From: an uncultured Prochlorococcus sp.
GTDB taxonomy: Bacteria; Cyanobacteriota; Cyanobacteriia; PCC-6307; Cyanobiaceae
Direction of reading: 5' to 3'
DNA: 48,046 nt
Assembly (NCBI GenBank): GCA_902536775.1
Contig: CACAYX010000009.1
Location: 1-48,046, forward strand
Numbering within the stretch: position 1 is the first letter of the stretch; each line of letters opens with the position of its first letter. Shown here piece by piece: positions 18,463 to 27,305 of this stretch. A program made the translations under genes and the position numbers. The notes beneath the pieces are model-generated. The model was not told the origin of the DNA and ran no database searches. It saw nothing but the letters and a program-made list of their open reading frames with translations.

Positions 18463-20316
18463 GTGAACAAACGTTGGAGAAACGTAGGACTTTATGTTCT
18501 AGCTGTTATTACTGTAATTTTCATTGGTACTTCAGTTTTTGATAAACCTAGTACTGAAAGTTCTACAAAGACCTTGAGATATAGTGATTTTATAGAGGCA
18601 GTACAAGATAAAGAAATTAGTAGAGTCCTAATATCTCCAGATAATGCCACAGCTCAAGTTGTTGAAAATGATGGGAGCAGGTCTGAGGTCAATTTAGCCC
18701 CTGACAAAGATTTATTAAAAATACTTACTGAGAATAATGTAGATATAGCTGTAACTCCTACAAAATTAGCCAACCCATGGCAACAGGCTGTAAGTAGCTT
18801 AATTTTCCCAGTACTTTTGATTGGAGGCCTATTTTTTCTTTTCAGAAGATCCCAAAGTGGTAATGCTGGGGGTGGCAACCCTGCCATGAGTTTTGGCAAA
18901 AGCAAAGCTAGACTTCAAATGGAACCATCTACACAAGTAACCTTTTCCGATGTTGCTGGTGTAGAAGGTGCAAAATTAGAACTCACAGAAGTTGTAGATT
19001 TTCTTAAAAGCCCAGATAGATTCACTGCAGTCGGAGCAAAAATTCCAAAAGGAGTCCTTCTTGTTGGTCCTCCTGGTACTGGAAAAACATTGTTAGCTAA
19101 AGCAGTTGCTGGAGAAGCAGGGGTACCTTTTTTCTCAATATCTGGTTCAGAATTTGTAGAGATGTTTGTTGGGGTTGGAGCTAGTAGAGTTAGAGATCTT
19201 TTTGAACAAGCTAAAAAGAATGCTCCTTGTATTGTGTTTATTGACGAAATAGATGCAGTTGGAAGACAAAGAGGAGCTGGTATGGGCGGAGGAAATGATG
19301 AAAGAGAACAAACATTAAATCAACTCTTAACCGAAATGGATGGTTTTGAAGGTAATTCAGGAATAATAATAGTTGCTGCAACCAACAGACCAGATGTCTT
19401 AGATTCAGCTTTAATGCGTCCTGGAAGATTCGATAGACAGGTAACAGTAGATCGACCAGATTATGCTGGAAGGTTGCAGATATTAAATGTTCATGCAAAA
19501 GATAAAACTCTTTCAAAAGACGTTGATTTAGATAAAGTTGCCAGAAGAACACCAGGATTTACTGGTGCAGATCTAGCTAATCTTTTAAATGAAGCAGCAA
19601 TACTAGCAGCTAGAAAAGATTTAGATAAAGTAAGTAACGATGAAGTCGGTGATGCCATTGAAAGAGTTATGGCCGGCCCAGAAAAGAAAGATAGAGTCAT
19701 TAGTGATAAGAAAAAAGAATTAGTTGCTTATCACGAAGCTGGTCATGCACTCGTTGGAGCATTAATGCCTGATTATGATCCAGTAGCAAAGGTTTCAATC
19801 ATTCCAAGAGGTCAAGCTGGGGGTCTAACCTTCTTTACTCCAAGTGAAGAAAGAATGGAATCTGGTCTTTACTCTCGTTCTTACCTTCAAAATCAAATGG
19901 CTGTAGCTCTTGGTGGAAGAGTTGCTGAAGAAATAGTCTATGGTGAAGAAGAAGTAACAACCGGAGCTTCAAATGATTTACAACAAGTTGCCAATGTAGC
20001 AAGACAAATGATCACAAAATTCGGTATGAGTGACAAAATAGGTCCAGTCGCTCTAGGTCAATCTCAAGGTGGAATGTTTCTCGGAAGAGATATGAGTTCT
20101 ACAAGAGACTTCTCTGAAGACACAGCCGCAACAATCGATATAGAAGTTTCAGAACTTGTTGATGTTGCCTATAAGAGAGCTACAAAAGTTTTAACAGATA
20201 ATAGAACTGTTCTTGACGAAATGGCTCAAATGCTAATTGAAAGAGAAACTATAGATACTGAGGATATCCAAGACTTGCTCAACCGCTCAGAAGTAAAAGT
20301 CGCAAACTATATTTAA
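18463..20316 (+). CDS. ftsH: ATP-dependent zinc metalloprotease FtsH
   Basis: A 617-residue membrane AAA protease starting with GTG. Two membrane segments (about 7-24 and 108-127) flank a periplasmic/lumenal loop. The AAA module has Walker A GPPGTGKT (about 203-210), Walker [12 protein letters not shown] and the second region of homology [21 protein letters not shown]. The protease domain has HEAGH (about 424-428). In cyanobacteria, FtsH complexes remove damaged D1 from photosystem II; psbO and psbA nearby fit, but which of the several cyanobacterial FtsH subunits this is cannot be settled by eye. Confidence 0.96.
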   Translation: MNKRWRNVGLYVLAVITVIFIGTSVFDKPSTESSTKTLRYSDFIEAVQDKEISRVLISPDNATAQVVENDGSRSEVNLAPDKDLLKILTENNVDIAVTPTKLANPWQQAVSSLIFPVLLIGGLFFLFRRSQSGNAGGGNPAMSFGKSKARLQMEPSTQVTFSDVAGVEGAKLELTEVVDFLKSPDRFTAVGAKIPKGVLLVGPPGTGKTLLAKAVAGEAGVPFFSISGSEFVEMFVGVGASRVRDLFEQAKKNAPCIVFIDEIDAVGRQRGAGMGGGNDEREQTLNQLLTEMDGFEGNSGIIIVAATNRPDVLDSALMRPGRFDRQVTVDRPDYAGRLQILNVHAKDKTLSKDVDLDKVARRTPGFTGADLANLLNEAAILAARKDLDKVSNDEVGDAIERVMAGPEKKDRVISDKKKELVAYHEAGHALVGALMPDYDPVAKVSIIPRGQAGGLTFFTPSEERMESGLYSRSYLQNQMAVALGGRVAEEIVYGEEEVTTGASNDLQQVANVARQMITKFGMSDKIGPVALGQSQGGMFLGRDMSSTRDFSEDTAATIDIEVSELVDVAYKRATKVLTDNRTVLDEMAQMLIERETIDTEDIQDLLNRSEVKVANYI

Positions 20317-20336
20317 CGCGGAATTTAAATTTTTTA

Positions 20337-20963
20337 ATGCATAATAAAGAAGATTCTTTTTCGGAGTACCTGAAAATTGAGTCTTTTTTTTTACTTATAA
20401 AACCTGAAGATAATATTTACTCAAATACATCTATAAGAAATTCATTTTTTGAAGAATTAGAAAACTTAGTAAAATTAGGATTAAAGAATATTGAAATAAG
20501 TTGGTCTAACAATGAAAATTGGTTCGATTTTGTATCCGATATCAAAATTAAATATCCAAGAATTAATTTAGGCTCTGCCTCCATAGTTAATAAGCAATCA
20601 ATAGAAGATTCTTTAAAAATTGGATTGAATTTTTCGATGATGAAATTTTGGGATAAAGATCTATTCAATTATGCGCAGTCAAAAAATTATTTATTAATTC
20701 CTGGAATTAATAATTTAAAAGATCTTAAGGAAGCGATAGATTTAAATTGCAACATTATCAAAATTTACCCAATAAAAAGTAAAGATAGTTCGATAAAAAT
20801 ACTCAACTATAAAAATATTGATTTCATTGCTGCTGGAGGACTATCAATCAATGATTTAAAAACTTATAAATCTTTAGGGTATAAAGCAGTTGTAATTGGA
20901 GATAAAGCTATCAAAAATAAAAAATTTGATCCAAAAATATATGAATGGCTCAAAAATAATTAA
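20337..20963 (+). CDS. eda: KDPG/KHG aldolase-like protein
   Basis: A 208-residue TIM-barrel protein related to 2-keto-3-deoxy-6-phosphogluconate aldolase, the last Entner-Doudoroff step. The Schiff-base lysine is kept in KIYP (K142), the catalytic glutamate in NIEIS (E53), IPGI at 121-124 and a GG phosphate loop at 167-168. Several usual substrate residues differ: the arginine after the glutamate is absent (ISWS instead of TLR), GAGT is GSAS, the SPG turn is lost and PTGG is AAGG. The fold and likely aldolase chemistry are kept, but the substrate is uncertain. It is 20 bases after ftsH. Confidence 0.8.
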   Translation: MHNKEDSFSEYLKIESFFLLIKPEDNIYSNTSIRNSFFEELENLVKLGLKNIEISWSNNENWFDFVSDIKIKYPRINLGSASIVNKQSIEDSLKIGLNFSMMKFWDKDLFNYAQSKNYLLIPGINNLKDLKEAIDLNCNIIKIYPIKSKDSSIKILNYKNIDFIAAGGLSINDLKTYKSLGYKAVVIGDKAIKNKKFDPKIYEWLKNN

Positions 20964-20997
20964 ATTAAGGATAAATATAAATTATTCAACAAAACTA

Positions 20998-22095
20998 CTA
21001 CTTATTTATTAAGTCACATTGAGCATGATTTAGCAGCAAATGATCAGCAAGTACTAAAGCTACCATAGCATCAACCATGGGAACTGCTCTTGGTAGAACG
21101 CATGGATCGTGTCTCCCTTTTGCTTTCATAAGTACTTCTTTACCTTCAGCATTTACTGTTTTCTGTTCTTTCCCGATGGTTGCTGTAGGTTTAAAAGCTA
21201 TCTTCATCTCGATATTTTCACCATTACTTATTCCGCCCTGTATACCTCCTGAATTATTGGATATTGTTCTTAACTTCCTAATATCATCAGACTTGATGAA
21301 GGCATCATTGTGTTCGCTTCCTTTTAAATAAGTTCCAGAGAAACCTGAACCTATTTCAAAGCCTTTCGTGGCAGGCAAAGACATCAAAGCCTTTGCTAAA
21401 TCAGCTTCTAATTTATCAAAAACAGGCATTCCAAGACCAGAGGGAACATTTCTTACTAGACATTCAATAACACCGCCGCAAGAGTCTCCTTTACGCTTTA
21501 ATTCCTTAATTCTCTCAATCATTTCTGTTGATACCTTTTCATCAGGACATCTAACAATATTAGAATCTATTTTTTTGAGAGAAATCTTCTCTTTATTTAT
21601 ATCAGAATCAATATCATGTATACGCTTTACCCAAGATAGTATTTCAGTGTTAGAGAAAGTTTTTAATAATTGTTTTGCTACAGCACCAGCAGCTACTCTC
21701 CCAATTGTTTCTCTAGCAGAAGCTCTTCCACCGCCAGAACTTGCTTGAATTCCATATTTCAGATGATATGTACCATCTGCATGAGAAGGTCTAAATACCT
21801 GCTCCAAATTATTATAATCTCCTGGTCTTTGATCCTTATTTCTTACCAACATTGCTATTGGAGTTCCAAGTGTTAACCCTTCCTTTATCCCACTTAATAT
21901 TTCAATTTTATCTTCTTCATTTCTGGGTGTTGTAATGTCACTTTGACCAGGTCTGCGCCTATCTAATTCATTTTGTATCAGATTTATATCTATTTTTAAC
22001 TTAGGTGGACATCCATCAAGGATAACTCCTACTGCACCACCATGTGATTCTCCAAAAGTACTAACACGAAAAATTTTTCCAAAACTACTACTCAT
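20998..22095 (-). CDS. aroC: Chorismate synthase
   Basis: AroC forms chorismate from EPSP with reduced FMN, ending the shikimate pathway. The 365-residue protein has the starting [10 protein letters not shown], the R-R-R-P-G-Q-S segment, [23 protein letters not shown] and [18 protein letters not shown], all family signatures. It is convergent with the KDPG-aldolase-like gene and lies downstream of psbA on the same strand, separated by the psbA terminator. Confidence 0.97.
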   Translation of the reverse strand: MSSSFGKIFRVSTFGESHGGAVGVILDGCPPKLKIDINLIQNELDRRRPGQSDITTPRNEEDKIEILSGIKEGLTLGTPIAMLVRNKDQRPGDYNNLEQVFRPSHADGTYHLKYGIQASSGGGRASARETIGRVAAGAVAKQLLKTFSNTEILSWVKRIHDIDSDINKEKISLKKIDSNIVRCPDEKVSTEMIERIKELKRKGDSCGGVIECLVRNVPSGLGMPVFDKLEADLAKALMSLPATKGFEIGSGFSGTYLKGSEHNDAFIKSDDIRKLRTISNNSGGIQGGISNGENIEMKIAFKPTATIGKEQKTVNAEGKEVLMKAKGRHDPCVLPRAVPMVDAMVALVLADHLLLNHAQCDLINK

Positions 22096-22155
22096 AGAAA
22101 TATCAAATGTTTTATCTATATATAAACATTATATGAAACCAATTGAAAATTAAAC

Positions 22156-22185
22156 AAAAAAAAAGCCCCCCAAAAAGGGGGGCTT
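22156..22185 (-). terminator. Rho-independent terminator of psbA
   Basis: On the minus strand AAGCCCCCC (22185-22177), loop TTTTT and GGGGGGCTT (22171-22163) form a nine-base stem that runs into a T tract encoded by the A run at 22156-22164. It lies 20 bases after the psbA stop. Confidence 0.93.
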
Positions 22186-22206
22186 GTAAATTTAAGAACT
22201 TTAAGC

Positions 22207-23289
22207 TTAACCGATAGCTGGAGCTGAAAGAGCTACTGTTGTAGACTCAGCTGCTGCTAGATCAAGTGGGAAGTTGTGAGCGTTACGCTCGTGCATTACT
22301 TCCATACCTAGGTTTGCTCTGTTAAGAACGTCACCCCATGTAGGAACAATCTTACCGTTTGCATCAACAACTGACTGGTTGAAGTTGAAACCGTTAAGGT
22401 TGAATGCCATTGTGCAGATACCCATTGAAGTTAACCATACACAAACAACTGGGAATACAGCTAGGAAGAAGTGAAGACTTCTGCTGTTGTTGAAACTTGC
22501 ATATTGGAAGATCAAACGACCGAAGTAGCCATGAGCTGCAACGATGTTATATGTTTCTTCTTCTTGTCCGAACTTGTAACCATAGTTCTGAGATTCTGTC
22601 TCAGTTGTTTCTCTGATTAGAGATGAAGTAACAAGTGAACCGTGCATAGCTGAGAATAAAGATCCTCCGAACATACCAGCAACACCAGCCATGTGGAATG
22701 GGTGCATAAGAATGTTGTGCTCTGCTTGGAAAACAAACATGAAGTTGAATGTTCCAGAGATACCTAGAGGCATTCCGTCAGAGAATGAACCTTGACCGAA
22801 TGGGTATACAAGGAATACTGCGAAAGCTGCTGAAACTGGTGCAGAGTATGCAACACAGATCCAAGGACGCATACCTAAACGGTATGAAAGCTCCCACTGT
22901 CTTCCCATGTATGCTGAGATACCAATTAGGAAGTGGAAAATTACAAGCTGGTAAGGACCACCGTTGTATAACCACTCATCTACAGTAGCTGCTTCCCAAA
23001 TTGGGTAGAAGTGTAGACCAATAGCGTTAGATGAAGGAACAACTGCACCTGAGATGATGTTGTTTCCATATAGGAATGAACCAGCAACTGGCTCTCTGAT
23101 TCCGTCGATGTCTACTGGTGGTGCTGCGATGAATGCAACGATGAAGCAAGCCGCTGCTGTAAGTAGGCATGGGATCATTAAGACTCCGAACCAACCAACA
23201 TAAATTCTGTTGTTAGTTGATGTTACCCACTCACAAAACTGTGGCCAACCTTTTAACAGCGAAGAACGCTGCTGCTGAATAGTTGTCAT
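22207..23289 (-). CDS. psbA: Photosystem II D1 protein
   Basis: D1 carries the manganese cluster ligands and the QB quinone site of photosystem II. The 360-residue protein has the expected five helices, the reaction-centre residues in [13 protein letters not shown] and the [13 protein letters not shown] carboxy end. Cleavage after DLA would leave a 15-residue tail. At the site equivalent to residue 130 (131 here) it has Gln (MGRQWEL), the form tuned for low-light type D1 in other cyanobacteria. Codon use is visibly richer in C and G than in the neighbours, as expected for a very highly expressed gene. It has its own promoter and terminator. Confidence 0.99.
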   Translation of the reverse strand: MTTIQQQRSSLLKGWPQFCEWVTSTNNRIYVGWFGVLMIPCLLTAAACFIVAFIAAPPVDIDGIREPVAGSFLYGNNIISGAVVPSSNAIGLHFYPIWEAATVDEWLYNGGPYQLVIFHFLIGISAYMGRQWELSYRLGMRPWICVAYSAPVSAAFAVFLVYPFGQGSFSDGMPLGISGTFNFMFVFQAEHNILMHPFHMAGVAGMFGGSLFSAMHGSLVTSSLIRETTETESQNYGYKFGQEEETYNIVAAHGYFGRLIFQYASFNNSRSLHFFLAVFPVVCVWLTSMGICTMAFNLNGFNFNQSVVDANGKIVPTWGDVLNRANLGMEVMHERNAHNFPLDLAAAESTTVALSAPAIG

Positions 23290-23304
23290 GAGTTCGTAAA
23301 GTAT

Positions 23305-23363
23305 GTCTCTAAAGTGAGACGTGTAAATAAAAACGGAAAATAAATTCCGCTTTGAAGATTTTA
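23305..23363 (-). promoter_or_regulatory. psbA promoter and structured 5' leader
   Basis: TAAAAT (minus strand, 23363-23358) is a plausible -10 with transcription near 23351, giving a leader of about 60 bases. In it, CGGAA/TTCCG (23334-23338 and 23345-23349) and GTCTC/GAGAC (23305-23309 and 23316-23320) can form two five-base-pair hairpins ahead of the start codon. Confidence 0.5.
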
Positions 23364-23478
23364 GACCAAAATCGCTAAAAATGTGTAAAAATTTTTTCTT
23401 TTAGTAAACTTATTTTTTGGAAAACAGGAGAAAAGAACTTCCATGTCTTAAGATTTTCTTTGTTATTGAGGATTCAAC

Positions 23479-23607
23479 TTGGTAATAATCGAATGGCTTC
23501 TTAACGGAAAAAGATCGAAAGAGGTGGTTTTCCTAAGAGAGGCTAAGCATAGAAGATTGCAATTAGAGGCTTTTGGAGCTGTTATTTATTGGAGTGAAAG
23601 AATTTAG
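23479..23607 (+). CDS. 42-residue small protein, antisense side of psbA upstream region
   Basis: An ORF of 42 codons starting with TTG and ending at TAG 23605. The peptide runs MVIIEWLLNGKRSKEVVFLR and continues to a QLEAFGAVIYWSERI tail. It looks like a coding frame: balanced residues, hydrophobic and charged residues in helical order, a W/Y pair near the end, and no A/T-run codons even though the surrounding DNA has many. I recall similar short proteins annotated next to psbA in marine picocyanobacteria, but cannot prove it. It sits between the psbA promoter and the aspartoacylase gene in a 436-base gap otherwise without genes. Confidence 0.65.
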   Translation: MVIIEWLLNGKRSKEVVFLREAKHRRLQLEAFGAVIYWSERI

Positions 23608-23725
23608 GTTTTTAAGGTTTCAAAAATTATAAAAAAAAAAAAAAGTATTAAATATTAAATAAACTTATCTATTAAATAAAAAATCCTTATTACTTTTCAG
23701 CGACTCATTGTTCCGGTTTCTTAAT

Positions 23726-24631
23726 TTAAAGACTTTCAAACTCTTGAACCCATAGTTTATTGGAACGAATCACTTCTTTTTTTGTATAGCTCATGGCAAT
23801 TTTTTTTTCCTTATAAGCTACTTCTCCAATAAAAACAGGCCAAATCAATTGGTCCCGTTCATATTTGTGGATTATTCCTTGGCTATTCAGAAATAATGGA
23901 TCTCCTTTTTTAATCATTTTCCAATCTTGGCCTATTCTTTCAGGATGTATTAGGCCATCAATATATCCTTTCTCATCTCTTGGATAATCTATACTCCCTT
24001 GATGAACATAAACAACCAATTCCTTTGGCAGTTCTATAAGGTTATTTTTTAATTTATCTATCTCTTCCCTTAAAGATCTAATTATTATTAAGAATCTATC
24101 TATGATTTTTGGATCATAAAAATTTTGTGCCACAGCTCCTATTTCAATAACTAAACCACATGGCCAAGCTTCTACAAGAAAGCCTGTTTGGGCTTTGTCT
24201 TTTTCGTGCAAATAAATAGGCAATCCAAATTTGTTCTGCAGTAATGCAGCTAAACAAAAATCTTTGAATCTCCTCCCATACAAAACAATGCTAGTTCCCA
24301 TATTTGCAGTAGTAGTATGTAAATCAATTGCAATTTGACAGGGCTTAGATCCATGGATTCCAAATTGATCGACTAAAAAATTAGCTCTATTAATTTCATA
24401 AAAACTATTATTGTCTTGATCATGATTTTTAATTTCTTTAAAAGATCTATTTAAATCTAAATCTATATATCTAAAACCTTTTTCATAGGCAACAGGATTA
24501 CCTATGATGTATTCATACTCGATACCATGATTAAAACTATTTTCCTCTCTATTAAATTTCTTAACAGCCCAAACAGGATTAATTTCATTCCCATGAGTGC
24601 CTGAAACGATAAGTATTCTTTGAACAGTCAT
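23726..24631 (-). CDS. Aspartoacylase (AstE/AspA family)
   Basis: A 301-residue zinc carboxypeptidase-fold amidohydrolase. The zinc ligands appear in SGTHGNE (residues 10-16) and AIDLHTTTANMG. The substrate region DLDLNRSF, the GLVIEIGAV segment and the YVHQG end fit aspartoacylase, which splits N-acyl-aspartate into aspartate and the acid. The acyl group used in a cyanobacterium is unknown to me. A 14-base A run upstream of its stop codon (23628-23644) may serve as its T-tract terminator on the minus strand. Confidence 0.85.
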   Translation of the reverse strand: MTVQRILIVSGTHGNEINPVWAVKKFNREENSFNHGIEYEYIIGNPVAYEKGFRYIDLDLNRSFKEIKNHDQDNNSFYEINRANFLVDQFGIHGSKPCQIAIDLHTTTANMGTSIVLYGRRFKDFCLAALLQNKFGLPIYLHEKDKAQTGFLVEAWPCGLVIEIGAVAQNFYDPKIIDRFLIIIRSLREEIDKLKNNLIELPKELVVYVHQGSIDYPRDEKGYIDGLIHPERIGQDWKMIKKGDPLFLNSQGIIHKYERDQLIWPVFIGEVAYKEKKIAMSYTKKEVIRSNKLWVQEFESL

Positions 24632-24654
24632 TTTTTCTTAATAAATAAAATTTT

Positions 24655-25599
24655 ATGCAAAATAAATACCTTATTAAGGCCTCCAAAAAATTCTGGTTTT
24701 GGTTTTGGACCCAACTTATGAATGGCTTCGCACCATCAGATTTACATGGTAACTATAAAAGGCCTAAAGGTATAACAATTGATAGTGAATACGATATTAA
24801 TAATGAGAATGGACAAATTTATTTATTGGTAGGGAATTCTTGTCCATGGTGTCAAAGAACTTTACTCGTCCACGAAATAAAAAATTTATCTAAAAAAGTT
24901 AAAGTTATTTTTTTAAAAGCAGATCTTGAACATAGCGAATGGATTTTCAATAGAAAGTTTAAGGGATTCATGAGACTTTCAGACCTTTACAAAAAAGCTA
25001 ATAAAAAGATTATTTTTAGAGCTACCTTACCTCTTTTAATTAGTTTTGTAAAAGATGAAGTAAATATTTTGTCTAATGAAAGTTCACAAATTATAAGACT
25101 ACTCAATTCAATAAAAATTCAATCACAAATTAAGATATTAATTATTAAAGAATGTAATCAAAAATTTTTAGATTTAATTAACAACAACATTAATGATGGA
25201 GTATATAAATGTGGTTTTGCCAGAAACCAGAAAGCTTACGAAAAAGCAAGTAAAAATCTTTTCGCAGCTATAAAAGAAGTTGAAAATTTACTAGAGAAAA
25301 ACAAAGGGGACTGGATATTTGGAGAGGAGTTAACTTACGCAGATATTTACCTTTTTCCAACGCTTATAAGATGGGAATTGATATATAGCAAACTTTTCAA
25401 ATGTACTGAACAAGAACTATCAAGTTTTGAAAAGATTATTGAATGGAGATTAAAATTCTTTAAAATATCTACTGTTAGCAAGACTTGTTATGGCAATGAA
25501 TGGAAAAAAGATTACTACAAAGCTTTATTCCCTTTAAACCCAAATCAAATAATCCCAGTTTTACCATCGTTAAAGGAAATAATGAAAGTAGAGACCTAA
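24655..25599 (+). CDS. Xi-class glutathione transferase (glutathionyl-hydroquinone reductase-like)
   Basis: A 314-residue protein with an N-terminal thioredoxin fold carrying the GNSCPWCQR motif (about 60-68), the family signature of Ecm4/YqjG reductases, then a helical C-terminal domain with DGVYKCGFARNQKAYEKA, GDWIFGEELTYADIYLFPTLIRW. These enzymes reduce glutathionyl-hydroquinones through the catalytic first cysteine. It is divergent from the aspartoacylase gene with only 23 bases between. Confidence 0.85.
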   Translation: MQNKYLIKASKKFWFWFWTQLMNGFAPSDLHGNYKRPKGITIDSEYDINNENGQIYLLVGNSCPWCQRTLLVHEIKNLSKKVKVIFLKADLEHSEWIFNRKFKGFMRLSDLYKKANKKIIFRATLPLLISFVKDEVNILSNESSQIIRLLNSIKIQSQIKILIIKECNQKFLDLINNNINDGVYKCGFARNQKAYEKASKNLFAAIKEVENLLEKNKGDWIFGEELTYADIYLFPTLIRWELIYSKLFKCTEQELSSFEKIIEWRLKFFKISTVSKTCYGNEWKKDYYKALFPLNPNQIIPVLPSLKEIMKVET

Positions 25600-25639
25600 A
25601 AAAAACATAAATCAATTTCGAAAAAAAAATGATGTTGTA

Positions 25640-25685
25640 ATGAACACTTATTTAGTTCATAGATAATGCAATTTCATAAGAAATT
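25640..25685 (+). promoter_or_regulatory. Two small hairpins upstream of cp12
   Basis: ATGAAC/GTTCAT (25640-25645 and 25655-25660) with a nine-base spacer, then AATTTC/GAAATT (25670-25675 and 25680-25685) with a four-base loop. They lie 40-90 bases before the cp12 ATG. Some of this may be chance in AT-rich DNA. Confidence 0.3.
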
Positions 25686-25726
25686 AACTATGTTATGTAT
25701 GTCTACTAAAGTACGAAAAGCTTAAA

Positions 25727-25945
25727 ATGAAATCCATTGACGAACACATCCAAAAAGATCAATCGGAAATCGAATCTGCAAAAGCAGAGGGCAATCTTCC
25801 AAAGGTCAGACATTTAACTGAAGAGCTAAAAGAACTCGAAGATTATAAGGATCATCATCCAGATGATAAACATGACCCTAATGCTTTGGAACTATTCTGC
25901 GATGCCAACCCGGATGAACCAGAATGTCTTGTTTATGATGATTAA
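25727..25945 (+). CDS. cp12: Calvin-cycle regulator CP12
   Basis: A 72-residue acidic, mostly disordered protein. The C-terminus LELFCDANPDEPECLVYDD is the diagnostic CP12 end that inserts in the GAPDH active site when its cysteine pair is oxidised. CP12 links GAPDH and phosphoribulokinase in an inactive complex in the dark. The N-terminal cysteine pair and the AWDAVEEL core of plant and freshwater forms are missing: no Cys occurs before the terminal pair. So the PRK-binding loop may not be redox controlled here. A strong terminator follows. Confidence 0.95.
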   Translation: MKSIDEHIQKDQSEIESAKAEGNLPKVRHLTEELKELEDYKDHHPDDKHDPNALELFCDANPDEPECLVYDD

Positions 25946-25972
25946 GTTTTCTTTTGATAGATAATGAACAAT

Positions 25973-26003
25973 AAAAAAGGGCTCTAAAAGCCCTTTTTTT
26001 TTT
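25973..26003. terminator. Bidirectional terminator between cp12 and a small convergent gene
   Basis: AAAAAAGGGCT (25973-25983), loop CTAAA, AGCCCTTTTTT (25989-25999), followed by T to 26003. The A run on the left makes it work for the minus-strand gene ending at 26014 as well. Confidence 0.9.
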
Positions 26004-26013
26004 ATTAATTCTA

Positions 26014-26196
26014 TTAGTAATCTCTATTAAAGTCGGATGGACTTCCTGTAAGTGAACATACAACCGACTCTTCATTTTTCATTTCCTTGACTTCTACAAT
26101 TGGTCTTCCCATTTTCTTCAAAACCTCAATATCTTGAATGGTTTGACATCTAGCTATTATTTTTCCTTGTTTATCAAAGCAAGTATAGAAATTCAT
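26014..26196 (-). CDS. Small conserved picocyanobacterial protein
   Basis: A 60-residue protein (MNFYTCFDKQGKIIARCQTI at the start, SLTGSPSDFNRDY at the end) with two cysteines in the N-terminal part and one near the end. The balanced composition, its own ATG with 85 bases of upstream gap and the shared terminator with cp12 suggest it is expressed. I recall only the sense that it recurs in Prochlorococcus; I know no function. Confidence 0.6.
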   Translation of the reverse strand: MNFYTCFDKQGKIIARCQTIQDIEVLKKMGRPIVEVKEMKNEESVVCSLTGSPSDFNRDY

Positions 26197-26281
26197 ATTG
26201 TGTTTAAAGAAGTATCTTATTTATGACTAATTTTCATAATTAAATCAAGTGTTTTTTTTTTTTTAAAATTTTAAATTTAAG

Positions 26282-27265
26282 TTAGATCCTTTTCCATACT
26301 TCAGAAAGCAGTGAAGATAAACCTTTTTTTAAAGATGAAGAAATAACTAAAACTTTCTTTTTAGATAAATCTTCTAACTTTTTTGTAATTATTTTCAAAT
26401 AATCATTATCAACCAGCTCCATTTTATTCAATACTATTATCCTCTCTTTATCTAAAAGACCTTTTCCATATTTTTTTAATTCCTCCTCAATTATCTCAAA
26501 GTCATGTAAAGGATTTTCTGCAATTGCATCAATTAAGTGAACAAGTATCTTCGTTCTTTGGATGTGCCTTAAAAAATCATGGCCTAAACCTACTCCATCA
26601 GCTGCCCCTGATATTAATCCAGGAATATCCGCAAAAAGGCAACCATTCCCATCAATTTTTCTTACTACACCTAAGTTAGGTATTAGGGTTGTGAAAGGAT
26701 AATTTGCGATTTTTGGACGGGCAGATGACAAAACAGAAATCAAGGTACTTTTTCCAGCATTTGGAAGGCCTATAATCCCAACCTCTGCAAGAAGTTTTAG
26801 TTCTAATTGAACCTCCCATATCTCACCATCTTTTCCTTCAGTGAATGACTCTGGGGCTCTATTTTGATTACTTAAATAGTATGCATTACCATGTCCACCT
26901 CTTCCTCCAATGGCAATAGTTAAACTCTGTTTATCTCTAGTTAAGTCTCCTAAAATAATACCGCTTTTAATATCCCTTATTTCTGTACCGCAGGGTACTT
27001 TAAGGATTGTATCCTCACCTGAAGCACCTGATCTCTTATTTGGACCTCCTTTGCATCCATCTTCAGCAATTATTTCACGTTTGAATTTGAAATCTAATAA
27101 TGTTTGTAGATTATTATCTGCCATCAAAATAACTGAACCCCCTCTGCCACCATTTCCCCCAGAAGGTCCTCCAGCAGGAACGAATTTTTCTCTTCTAAAT
27201 GAAACTATTCCATTTCCACCTTTTCCAGCTTTAAGAATAATGTTTGCTTGATCAATAAATTGCAC
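26282..27265 (-). CDS. obg: GTPase Obg/CgtA
   Basis: A 327-residue ribosome-associated GTPase. The glycine-rich Obg domain ([31 protein letters not shown]) fills about 1-155, then the GTPase domain has [10 protein letters not shown] (P loop), [11 protein letters not shown] (switch I), DIPGLISGA (G3) and NKMELV (G4). It lacks the extra C-terminal domain seen in Gram-positive forms. Obg is tied to late 50S assembly and stress control. A T13 tract lies upstream at 26252-26264. Confidence 0.97.
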   Translation of the reverse strand: MQFIDQANIILKAGKGGNGIVSFRREKFVPAGGPSGGNGGRGGSVILMADNNLQTLLDFKFKREIIAEDGCKGGPNKRSGASGEDTILKVPCGTEIRDIKSGIILGDLTRDKQSLTIAIGGRGGHGNAYYLSNQNRAPESFTEGKDGEIWEVQLELKLLAEVGIIGLPNAGKSTLISVLSSARPKIANYPFTTLIPNLGVVRKIDGNGCLFADIPGLISGAADGVGLGHDFLRHIQRTKILVHLIDAIAENPLHDFEIIEEELKKYGKGLLDKERIIVLNKMELVDNDYLKIITKKLEDLSKKKVLVISSSLKKGLSSLLSEVWKRI

Positions 27266-27305
27266 TTAATACACTTATTAAATTTTTTTCTAGGTATTTT
27301 AAATT

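Noticed and set aside
19238-19552. Minus-strand ORF within ftsH (104 codons).
   Set aside because: Lies wholly inside ftsH; leucine/histidine-rich peptide caused by codon bias on the other strand.
26910-27251. Plus-strand ORF opposite obg (113 codons).
   Set aside because: Proline/leucine-rich mirror of the glycine-rich Obg domain.
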